Assembly: GCA_021777365.1 (NCBI GenBank)
Contig: JAJYDP010000298.1
Location: 1 to 6,401, forward strand
Direction: 5' to 3'
Source: Chloroflexota bacterium
Lineage (GTDB): Bacteria > Chloroflexota > Limnocylindria > Limnocylindrales > CSP1-4
DNA length: 6,401 nucleotides
Part shown: positions 1-5,588 of the stretch, piece after piece
How the letters are laid out: each line of letters opens with the position of its first letter
Numbering within the stretch: the first letter of the stretch is position 1
Notes under the pieces: generated by a model
Databases searched by the model: none
What the model was told of the DNA's origin: nothing
What the model saw: the letters and a program-made list of their open reading frames with translations, nothing else
Position numbers and translations under genes: made by a program

Positions 1-1
1 T

Positions 2-103
2 TCAGAGCCAGCGGTGGCCTGCCTCCAGCACCAGCGCGGAGCTGCCGATCGCCGCGAGAGCCAGCAGGACGCGGAACGTCGCCGTCCGGAACGTGCGCTT
101 CAT
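2..103 (-). CDS. Putative 33-residue single-helix membrane peptide
   Basis: A short ORF starts with ATG (MKRTFRTATF) and ends in TGA at the window edge. Seen: a basic start (K2, R3, R6, R11) is followed by one hydrophobic stretch from about residue 11 to 27 and a short polar tail (EAGHRWL), the layout of a small inner-membrane peptide or a bare signal anchor. Nearly every codon ends in G or C, as in the real genes here, and GAGGGTG lies just upstream of the ATG as a possible ribosome binding site. No motif assigns a function and the family is not recognised. It could be a chance ORF or a leader peptide for a gene beyond the left edge. It is annotated mainly on codon composition, the membrane-helix pattern and the plausible start. 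Confidence 0.4.
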   Translation of the reverse strand: MKRTFRTATFRVLLALAAIGSSALVLEAGHRWL

Positions 104-435
104 CGTCACCCTCACCAGATCCAATCCCGAACCTCTGCATGCAGCGCCCGGCGCTGTCGGAGTTGAACGGTAGTCAAGCGCTGCTGGACGCCACAATGAG
201 AAGTGAGTACCAGTGGGGAGGCGGCCGGAGCAGCCGGTAGTACCAGGACCCCGACAGGCCGGGGGTCGCGCCGATGAACGCGCGTGCCCCGGCACCGTGG
301 AGCGCCACCGGCGTTCCTGCAGGCTCCGGCATCGGGCGCCCGCGCTCCACCTCGACGGATTCGTGATCGATTCTTGAGCCTCTGCGTGGCACCCGGGGGC
401 GCGCTCCTCTTGGCGCCTGGGCCGATGCTCGGGGC
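104..435. other. Intergenic gap without a convincing gene
   Basis: About 330 bases separate the left peptide from the plus-strand hypothetical gene. Open frames exist on both strands but have the arginine/proline-rich composition of non-coding GC-rich DNA. Visible structure is limited. There is a 10-bp palindrome CTGCATGCAG at 135-144, an imperfect hairpin at 247-267 (GACCCC against GGGGTC), and a TTGACT hexamer on the minus strand at 172-177 that could be a -35 element for the left peptide, without a good -10 partner. Nothing else is supportable. Confidence 0.4.
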
Positions 436-693
436 ATGGGGATGCCGAGCAGGCTGGTCGGGGACGCCACCGGTCGCCACGCGCGGGCGGAGGAGCCGGA
501 CGGCGCGGCGGATCTCTACGGGGCACTCTGCCTGGTCGCGGCCGGCAGGGCCCGCAGCGTCACCCTGTGCGGGTTCCCCGACGGCATGGCGCTGCTCCGG
601 ATCGGGCGCGAGCTGGCGATCGACGGGATCGCCCTGGATTCCCTGGTCCGCCAGGGAGGCGGCATCGACGTTCGTGTCCGGCTGGCCCGCTGA
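436..693 (+). CDS. Small hypothetical protein, 85 residues
   Basis: The family is not recognised. Seen: the frame opens after a TGA at 364-366. The only good start codons are the ATG at 436 and a second ATG two codons later at 442. No clear Shine-Dalgarno sequence precedes either, so the exact start is uncertain. Codons are strongly G/C-ending throughout. The first 25 residues are polar and probably disordered. From about residue 26 the sequence alternates helix and strand as in a compact soluble domain: an alanine/leucine helix (DLYGALCLVAAG), a strand (RSVTLCGF), a helix (MALLRIGRELAIDG), and a final strand (GIDVRVRLAR). There is no signal peptide or membrane segment. It converges on the tRNA-Ser gene 44 bases downstream on the other strand, with no obvious terminator between them. 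The regular secondary-structure pattern is the main reason to call it a real gene. Confidence 0.6.
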   Translation: MGMPSRLVGDATGRHARAEEPDGAADLYGALCLVAAGRARSVTLCGFPDGMALLRIGRELAIDGIALDSLVRQGGGIDVRVRLAR

Positions 694-737
694 AGCGCGG
701 TCGATGCTGCAGCGGATCCTGTCCCGGGTGGGGCAGG

Positions 738-823
738 TGGCGGAGAGGGTGGGATTCGAACCCACGGACCTTGCGGTCAGCGGTTTTCAAGACCGCCGCA
801 TTCGGCCACTCTGCCACCTCTCC
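738..823 (-). tRNA. tRNA-Ser (anticodon UGA)
   Basis: This is a complete type II tRNA read on the minus strand. Acceptor arms GGAGAGG and CCTCTCC pair fully, the discriminator base is G as expected for serine, and a CCA tail is encoded at 738-740. The anticodon stem GCGGT/ACCGC carries loop CTTGAAA with anticodon UGA (genomic 787-789), decoding UCA and, by wobble, other UCN codons. The long variable arm GACC-GCAA-GGTC (767-778) is the hallmark of tRNA-Ser, and the T arm is GTGGG-TTCGAAT-CCCAC. It is therefore intact and probably functional. Its 5' end faces the integrase gene, whose stop codon lies 54 bases upstream, so its promoter must lie in that short gap or inside the integrase region. 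tRNA-Ser genes are common targets of tyrosine recombinases. Confidence 0.97.
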
Positions 824-855
824 GTCGCACGAAACATGGTCAATCAACCGGGCCT

Positions 856-876
856 ACAAGCAACCGAACAAGCAAC
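856..876. repeat. Tandem 9-bp repeat ACAAGCAAC between int and tRNA
   Basis: ACAAGCAAC occurs twice, at 856-864 and 868-876, with a 12-base period. It lies in the 54 bases between the integrase stop codon and the 5' end of tRNA-Ser. Short direct repeats beside an integrase gene are often arm-type integrase or excisionase binding sites of an attachment region. That role is inferred here from position only. Confidence 0.35.
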
Positions 877-877
877 G

Positions 878-2146
878 TCACCCTCGACGGCCCACGCCAC
901 GGCCCTTGCGGGCGCGCAGCGGCCCCGTCTGGCCCGTCACTCGTACGCGTTCCGACGCCTCCACGGCAGCGCGCACGGTCTCGGGCATGTCGTGACCGTA
1001 CCGAGTGAGGAGCTGATCACCCGTGGTGTGCCCCATCATGCCGACGACAGCTAGCAGGTCAGCGCCCCCAGCAAGTGCGTAGCTGCCGGCCGTATGGCGA
1101 AGTTGGTAGGCCACGGTGTCCGACAGACCGGCACGCTCGGCAATCGTCTGGTAACGACCGCTCAGCACGTCCGACGTGATCGGCAGACCGTTGGGGCGGC
1201 GGAACACCAAGTTCGCTGCGTCCCACTCGCTGTGCCAACGCCGCCCCGCTCGCCTGCGCTCCTCCTCGGCGACGGTACGGCGCTCCCGAAGGGCGGCCAC
1301 AATGTCCTCGGTGATGGCGACGATCCGCGGGCTCGCGTCCGTCTTCGTCCCGGAGAGCTCAAGCGCGTACCAGTGGACCGCCTCGCCGGTTTCCTGATCG
1401 AAGCCAGTGTGGTAGGCGCGGGTGACCTGGCCGAGGAGCCCGATCTGCTTGCGCTCGAGGTCCACGTTGTTCCACGACAGGGCGATCCCCTCGCCCGGCC
1501 GCGGCCCAATGGTTGCCTCGATGAGCCAGTAGGCGTAGAGCGGGTTGCCCTTCGCGGCGTCGAGGAAGCGGTTGGCGGCCTCGACGGGAAGCGCGTCGCG
1601 TTCCTCGTGCACGAGCTCCGGGAACTGGAGGCTGTTCTCGGGGATCGGGTGCTCGGTCAGGATGTCGTTCTTCACGGCCCAGGTGAGCGCCGCGGTCAGG
1701 ACGCGCACGTCGTTGCGGACGGTCTGGGGCTTGACGGTCTGCGTGCGGGCACGGACCCAGGCGTTCACGCGCCGCTTGGTGATGGATTTGACCGGCGATT
1801 CGCCGAAGACGGGCTCCAGGAGGCGCCGAATTACGCTGTCGTGCCGTCGACGCGTGGCGGGCTCCAGCGCCGGCCAGTGGTCCTCGCGCCAGTCACGAAA
1901 CAGGTGGCTTACGGAGTACGCTCGCCCAGGGGCGCTCTCCCCGCGCCCCGCGGCAGCGATCCGGTCGTCGAGGAGCTGCTCGGCTGCCTTCGGATCGAGC
2001 TGCACGACCTCGGTTCGCCGGCGTGGCCGTCCGCTGGCGGTCAGGCCGTCCCGCCATGCGATGATCAGGCCCGGTCCCCTCGGGTTCGGGTAGACCGAGC
2101 CCTCCCCGTTCAGCCGCTTCTTCGGTTTTGCCTGTCGCTTCGGCAC
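878..2146 (-). CDS. int: Tyrosine recombinase / site-specific integrase
   Basis: This is a phage- or island-type integrase of 422 residues, a usual length, that cuts and rejoins DNA through a phosphotyrosine. Residues 14-50 (NGEGSVYPNPRG onward) are the N-terminal arm-binding type seen in actinophage-like integrases. Residues about 78-165 are the core-binding helical domain. The catalytic domain follows, with Arg216 in GPRPGEG (RxxE), Lys268 in SGTKTD, Arg350 in YQLRHT, His373 in MMGHTT and the nucleophile Tyr383 in TRYGH. The usual first His of the HxxR box is Tyr347, a substitution that many active members tolerate. The start is a GTG without a strong ribosome binding site. The frame stays open 26 codons further upstream to a TGA at 2225-2227, so the start may differ. 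An excisionase-like ORF lies upstream on the same strand and overlaps it. All catalytic essentials are present, so the enzyme may be active. Confidence 0.93.
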   Translation of the reverse strand: MPKRQAKPKKRLNGEGSVYPNPRGPGLIIAWRDGLTASGRPRRRTEVVQLDPKAAEQLLDDRIAAAGRGESAPGRAYSVSHLFRDWREDHWPALEPATRRRHDSVIRRLLEPVFGESPVKSITKRRVNAWVRARTQTVKPQTVRNDVRVLTAALTWAVKNDILTEHPIPENSLQFPELVHEERDALPVEAANRFLDAAKGNPLYAYWLIEATIGPRPGEGIALSWNNVDLERKQIGLLGQVTRAYHTGFDQETGEAVHWYALELSGTKTDASPRIVAITEDIVAALRERRTVAEEERRRAGRRWHSEWDAANLVFRRPNGLPITSDVLSGRYQTIAERAGLSDTVAYQLRHTAGSYALAGGADLLAVVGMMGHTTGDQLLTRYGHDMPETVRAAVEASERVRVTGQTGPLRARKGRGVGRRG

Positions 2147-2327
2147 TCGGCTTCCCGCCCGTCGCCCCCAGGGCCTCGTAGGCCAGCCAGTCCTCCTCAG
2201 TGACGCGCCGCTGGCGGCCCACCTTCACCGTGCGAAGCTGACCTTGTTCGATGATAACCCATAGGGTGCGCTCCGAGACGTCGGCGATCTTGGCGAGGTC
2301 CGGGATCGGGTAGCGGCGTGACAACAT
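1893..2327 (-). CDS. Excisionase-like helix-turn-helix ORF overlapping int
   Basis: Residues 1-52 form a small MerR/excisionase-type DNA-binding domain. A first helix (DLAKIA) and recognition helix (SERTLWVIIEQ) are followed by the strand-turn-strand wing LRTVKVGRQRRV and the closing TEEDWLAYEAL, matching the HTH_17/Xis layout. Such proteins steer a partner integrase toward excision or control its expression. From about residue 61 the frame runs inside the integrase gene and turns into arginine/proline-rich sequence, so the last 84 codons look like an alternative-frame translation and not a folded domain. The integrase frame is +1 relative to this one. A normal stop may have been lost by a small indel, or the two frames may be joined by frameshifting. 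The ATG has no good ribosome binding site. A TTGACC box followed 17 bases later by TGCATC just upstream would suit a near-leaderless transcript, but this is weak. Confidence 0.6.
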   Translation of the reverse strand: MLSRRYPIPDLAKIADVSERTLWVIIEQGQLRTVKVGRQRRVTEEDWLAYEALGATGGKPSAEATGKTEEAAERGGLGLPEPEGTGPDHRMAGRPDRQRTATPANRGRAARSEGSRAAPRRPDRCRGARGERPWASVLRKPPVS

Positions 2328-2449
2328 GCAGGGATGCAGGACAGCAAGCGTCTGTGGTCAATGGCCGTGGTGCCCAGGGTCACCAGATTCCGGCATTCAG
2401 GATGACAACCGGCCGGCATCGAGCCTGGCCGGAAGGTCTCGCCTCTCAG

Positions 2450-2480
2450 GAAGGGACGCCGCAGGGTGCGGCGTCCCTTC
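2450..2480 (-). terminator. Strong 14-bp hairpin, probable terminator
   Basis: GAAGGGACGCCGCA pairs perfectly with its inverted copy around a 3-base loop (2464-2466), giving a 14-bp GC-rich stem. It lies 28 bases beyond the stop codon of the minus-strand ORF at 2509-3141 and upstream of the excisionase-like gene. That is the right place to end transcription of the former. No run of T follows on either strand, so it is not a textbook intrinsic terminator, though T-poor hairpins are common in high-GC bacteria. Confidence 0.5.
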
Positions 2481-2508
2481 GGCAGCGCCGTCAAACCGGC
2501 CGCGCTTG

Positions 2509-3141
2509 CTAGTCCAGCGGCGTCGAGCTCGCGGCTCCTCCGGCGTCCTCTGCGCGTCTCGTCAGCCCAACGGCCTTCTGCTCAGGCACGACCACGCTGA
2601 CCGCGAGCTGGGCATGAGACGCGTCACCCTCGTCCACCGCATTGGCGAGCTCGCTGAGCAGCATGTAGACAGCATGTCGCCGGCCGTCGTCGTCCAGCTT
2701 GGTGTTCAGCGAGACCTTGAACTGGACATCGTGGAAGACCGGGTATTCCTCGGGCTCAGCAGGTGTCGGAGGTCGAACCGGCTCGCGCGTCGCCGGACCC
2801 CCCGGCGGCGTCTGCTTCTCCTCAGGACGAGCCAGGCGTAGTGACGGCGACCCGACGCCAATCTCGCTCGCCTTCGTGACGACTCGCTCGGACTCGTCAT
2901 CCCCGACGAGACGGAGGGATCCCTCGCAGACCGCCTCGAAGATCGCGCGCTGCAGGTCTGCGTCCCCGCCTGGGAGGAGCGGCATCCGCGGCGAGTTCCA
3001 GAAGAGATCCCGGATCTCGTCGAGCGGCCGTCCGTAAGACGTGTGGCGCGCGGGGCTCGTCCCCTCCGTGCTCGACGCCGATCGGACCCGGGTCGTCGCT
3101 TTCTGGAACACGCGGGCGGCCACGATCTCAGCGTCGGGCAA
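2509..3141 (-). CDS. Fragment resembling the C-terminus of a DUF499-type ATPase
   Basis: This is a 210-residue ORF with TTG as the most upstream usable start; TAG at 3157-3159 closes the frame. Residues 40-100 (LDEIRDLFWNSPRMPLLPGG, then an AIFEAVCEGSLRLV helix and a GVGSPSLRLAR strand) resemble the winged-helix-like region near the end of DUF499 ATPases. A proline-rich linker (about 105-132) leads to a last domain of strand, helix (AVYMLLSELANAV) and strand (AQLAVSVVVP), also like the end of that family. Full members are about 1000 residues with an N-terminal P-loop ATPase. No Walker motif is present here, so this would be a 5'-truncated remnant. DUF499 genes occur in defence and DNA-modification loci beside methylases and helicases. 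The first 35 residues look unlike the rest and may be post-junction sequence. The family match is from memory of the pattern and is tentative. Confidence 0.5.
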   Translation of the reverse strand: MPDAEIVAARVFQKATTRVRSASSTEGTSPARHTSYGRPLDEIRDLFWNSPRMPLLPGGDADLQRAIFEAVCEGSLRLVGDDESERVVTKASEIGVGSPSLRLARPEEKQTPPGGPATREPVRPPTPAEPEEYPVFHDVQFKVSLNTKLDDDGRRHAVYMLLSELANAVDEGDASHAQLAVSVVVPEQKAVGLTRRAEDAGGAASSTPLD

Positions 3142-3721
3142 GTGCGCCGGACGGGGCTACGCGGCGATGCGCCAGATGGCGCCCGCGCTCGCGGACGCCG
3201 TGCTTCGCTTCTGTCACACCTTCTACCGCGAGCACGGAGAGTTCCAGACCGCGGCGCAGCTGGCGGACCAGACGTGGCGGCAGTCAGGCTGCCGCGACCC
3301 CTACGTCACGGAGGCGCACATCCTGGCTACTGCTGCCGGCGGCCGTCCCGCAGACCTCGTGGCCGCCCTGCGCGATGATCGAGCCTCGCGATGCGCGTCG
3401 CGCAGATCGGAGCGCGCCTCGCTCGCCAGGCTCGCCCACCGACGGAGCGGCACCACCCGGTCACGCCGTCGCGCCCCGCGCGCCCGGCACGGTTCCTCCG
3501 AACTTCGGCCGCGCCATGACAGCGGTCAGGTCGGGAACGTCACGACCGTCGTCCAGGTCCTGCCGCCATCGGTTGTGCGGGCGACACGCGCAGTCGGCGA
3601 TCCAGCCAGCACGGCGAACCCGATGGTGGGCGTCACGAACTGCGCCGACCGGAGCTGCGCGACAACTGCGTCTTCGACCAGCACGCTGGCCCACGTCTTG
3701 CCGCTGTCCGTCGAGGCATAG
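3041..3721 (+). pseudogene. Plus-strand ORF of unknown function, probably a gene fragment
   Basis: The frame opens at GTG 3041 after a TAA and contains a better-looking ATG at 3167 (residue 43). Codons from 3041 to about 3375 are about 90 percent G/C-ending. Residues 43-112 read like a folded helical protein: MAPALADAVLRFCHTFYREHG, then TAAQLADQTWRQSG and EAHILATAAGG. The helix, REHG turn and helix weakly recall winged-helix proteins. Residues 20-27 (AFWNTRAA) recall the AWNTRA ending of Lar-like phage proteins, which is weak evidence. After about residue 113 the sequence becomes arginine/serine-rich and loses structure. It then runs 196 bases antisense into the lipoprotein gene; its 5' end overlaps the ATPase fragment by 101 bases. 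The likely reading is a gene truncated or frameshifted near 3375. A short intact gene from 3167, or chance, remain possible. No function can be named. Confidence 0.35.
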
Positions 3722-4497
3722 AGGGCGTCCTGCGTCCAGAACCTGCCATGCCCGTCCGCCAGCATGGACAGGCCGGCCAGGATGCCGCTCGCGGGCAGCG
3801 TATCGGCGAGGCCGGGCACGCCCGCGGTCGCGACCACCTCGTCGTTCTCGCCACCGTTGATCACCCGTGCGAGGGAGCGCGCCTCGCGTCCGTCAGTCAC
3901 GTTGCCGGAGCACGCCATCCAGCCGTCGCTCGAACTCGTGAAGACCATGCCGATGGCAGAGAATGTGACGGGCACATCGCACCAGGGCGTCGTCTGTCCC
4001 CAGTCGCCGGAGGGCAGGGTCACGCGCCAGAGGGTCGAGATCTGCCCGGACACGGGCGGCGTCACGAGCCACGCCGTGCGCTCGTCCGACAGGGCCGGAC
4101 GCACGAGACGAGGGATCTGGGCAAGATCGGCGAACGACCGTCCGCCGTCGGTGCTGCTCCACACGCAGCCCGGGCCGCTCGCCTGCGCGCAATCCGCGGT
4201 GACGAGCACTGTGCTGCCGTTCAGCGCGACCCCGTTCAGGGGTGGCGTGGGCAGGCTGCGGCTCGCCCACGTCTGGCCGCCGTCGGCGCTCGTGGCGATC
4301 GCGCCCCGGTTCGGGTCCGCGGCGTCCGTCCCCACGACGACGAGATGATCGGTGTCGAGCGCGGCGAGAGCGCGGGGAAGGACCTGCGCGCTGCCCCCCG
4401 ATGGCAGCACGCTGGCGCCCGCGGGCTGTGACGCACCCGTGTTCGCACACGCGCCGAGCGCGACCACGAGCAGAGCGAGCAACAGCGACCGCGACAT
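3526..4497 (-). CDS. Secreted lipoprotein with Asp-box (BNR) beta-propeller repeats
   Basis: This 323-residue protein begins with a lipoprotein signal peptide: MSRS, a hydrophobic core LLLALLVVAL, and lipobox LGAC with Cys17 as the lipidated residue, so it should be anchored outside the cytoplasmic membrane. A flexible Ala/Ser/Gly stretch (18-40) follows. Four Asp boxes of the S/T-x-D-x-G-x-T/S-W/F type lie at residues 70-77 (SADGGQTW), 115-122 (STDGGRSF), 262-269 (STDSGKTW) and 308-315 (TTDGGRTW). These are the turns of sialidase-like or YCF48-like beta-propeller blades. No sialidase catalytic FRIP motif is visible, so a binding or scaffold role is likelier than hydrolysis. Four cysteines (103, 111, 173, 196) could form disulfides. 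AGGAGGT sits 4 bases before the ATG, which fixes the start. The gene stands alone after a gap of about 330 bases. Its substrate or partner is unknown. Confidence 0.85.
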   Translation of the reverse strand: MSRSLLLALLVVALGACANTGASQPAGASVLPSGGSAQVLPRALAALDTDHLVVVGTDAADPNRGAIATSADGGQTWASRSLPTPPLNGVALNGSTVLVTADCAQASGPGCVWSSTDGGRSFADLAQIPRLVRPALSDERTAWLVTPPVSGQISTLWRVTLPSGDWGQTTPWCDVPVTFSAIGMVFTSSSDGWMACSGNVTDGREARSLARVINGGENDEVVATAGVPGLADTLPASGILAGLSMLADGHGRFWTQDALYASTDSGKTWASVLVEDAVVAQLRSAQFVTPTIGFAVLAGSPTARVARTTDGGRTWTTVVTFPT

Positions 4498-4826
4498 GGG
4501 GACCTCCTGCCTCGATCAGACTGTCGTCCAACTCGCCCGCGGGTCAATGGCCGTTCGACCTGTCCGTCATGGCGGTTGCGGCCCGCCGCGGGTTGGGCGT
4601 GTTGGTAGGTCGTGGTCGTAACGGGACTATCGTGCCGTAGAACGCACGTGCGCAACGCACGTTCGTGGCGCGGCAGAAGGCGACGGGTCAGACACGCGCC
4701 AGGACGCCGTCTTGGCGACCGCGGCGTTCCCGGGTGCCTCGGTCTTGATCTCGACAAGAGTTCCCCCTAGTCCGGCAGGAGGTAGAGATGGCGGTGATTT
4801 CCGCCAAGCCGCGAGAGAACCCGCCG
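4498..4826. other. Intergenic gap upstream of the lipoprotein gene
   Basis: About 330 bases without a convincing gene, holding the 5' region of the lipoprotein gene and the 3' region of the nucleotidyltransferase gene. A weak hairpin GGCGG-TGATTT-CCGCC (4790-4805) lies 21 bases past the nucleotidyltransferase stop and could help end transcription. A minus-strand TTGACC at 4542-4547 is a possible -35 box for the lipoprotein gene, without a good -10. A repeat cluster at 4641-4662 is listed separately. The ribosome binding site AGGAGGT of the lipoprotein gene is at 4502-4508. Confidence 0.4.
4641..4662. repeat. Direct repeat AACGCACGT and overlapping hairpin
   Basis: AACGCACGT occurs at 4641-4649 and 4654-4662, a 13-base period. 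The same bases hold the palindrome GCACGTGC (4644-4651) and a hairpin ACGTGCG-CAA-CGCACGT (4646-4662). It lies 144 bases upstream of the lipoprotein start, so it could be an operator. This is inferred from symmetry and position alone. Confidence 0.35.
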
Positions 4827-5588
4827 CTAGGAGGCGACGCGCTCCGCGTAGGTCGCCAGGCGCTCGGCGGCCGCGGGATCGATCGCCGCCCGGCCGCCCC
4901 GCTGAAGCGTCAGCGCGGAGGCGAGCACCGCGGGGTCGTCCCACCGCTCGAGCGCCCACTCGCCGGCCGCGATCTTCGAGGCGAGGCGCCGTTCCGCGGC
5001 GAACAGCCAGACCCGGGCGCTGGCGAGGACGAGATACTCGAGTGGCGCGTGAACGCGGGCCCAGGCGATCTCCTCGCGCGCGACCGGCAGGACGACCTCG
5101 TGGGGGATCGCGGCGATGGTCTCGCCGGGTGGCGGTCCGGCAAGCGTGATGCCGCATGCACGACAGACCGTGAGGTGGAGGACAAGGTCGGAGTCGCCGC
5201 CTCGTCCCCGGCCGTCCACCACCCGGCCCGCGCCATCCGAGCGTCCCGCGATGACATGCAGCTCGAACCGCGGTGCCGGCAGGGTGGGTGCGGCGGCCTC
5301 GGCGGCGGTCATCAGGCTGAACTCGAGGCCACCCGCGGGATACGGCAGCGGCGTGAGCGCGTCCGGGACGAGGGCCACCTGCCCGTCGGTGAGATCCGCG
5401 CGGCAGAGGGCCAGGATGTCCAGGTCGCTGCGCTCTCGCAGGAAGCCCCCAAGGGCGGCCGATCCGTGCAGGTAGACCGCGACGAGGTCGTCTCCGAGCA
5501 CGTGGCGCAGGGCGCGGGCGACGCCCCTAGCGAGGTCGTGCGCCTCGTCCGTGCCGCCTCGGGGCTCGCCGACTCCGCCGCGTCCCAT
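4827..5588 (-). CDS. AadA-like aminoglycoside adenylyltransferase
   Basis: A 253-residue nucleotidyltransferase close in length and layout to streptomycin/spectinomycin adenylyltransferases (AadA, about 260), which inactivate the drug by moving AMP from ATP to a hydroxyl. The N-terminal domain has the polymerase-beta-type signature: GS at 42-43, then SDLD at 54-57, whose Asp55 and Asp57 bind Mg. GLEF carries Glu89 at the place of the AadA catalytic base. FELH (108-111) and DSDLVLHLTVCRACGITLAGPPP-type residues (132-154) match the AadA interdomain region. The C-terminal helical domain (about 180-253) includes the AadA-like box SKIAAGEWALER. It starts with ATG in a TAATG overlap with the upstream gene, with AGGAG 10 bases upstream, so it is probably translationally coupled. 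Whether it confers resistance or acts on another substrate cannot be told; divergent chromosomal homologues are common. Confidence 0.85.
   Translation of the reverse strand: MGRGGVGEPRGGTDEAHDLARGVARALRHVLGDDLVAVYLHGSAALGGFLRERSDLDILALCRADLTDGQVALVPDALTPLPYPAGGLEFSLMTAAEAAAPTLPAPRFELHVIAGRSDGAGRVVDGRGRGGDSDLVLHLTVCRACGITLAGPPPGETIAAIPHEVVLPVAREEIAWARVHAPLEYLVLASARVWLFAAERRLASKIAAGEWALERWDDPAVLASALTLQRGGRAAIDPAAAERLATYAERVAS

Noticed and set aside
174..470. Minus-strand 98-codon ORF in the left gap
   Set aside because: Composition is arginine/proline-rich with no domain, no ribosome binding site and poor codon pattern.
560..847. Minus-strand ORF containing AEWPNAAVLKTADRK
   Set aside because: This is the well-known false translation of a tRNA-Ser gene, which is annotated instead.
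1094..2203. Long plus-strand frame opposite the integrase
   Set aside because: It is the antisense image of a gene with a clear tyrosine-recombinase catalytic set.
4627..4790. Minus-strand frame reading GGTLVEIKTEAPGN, which looks protein-like
   Set aside because: No start codon or domain supports it, and upstream it is only an alternative frame of the AadA-like gene. It could at most be a tiny gene remnant.
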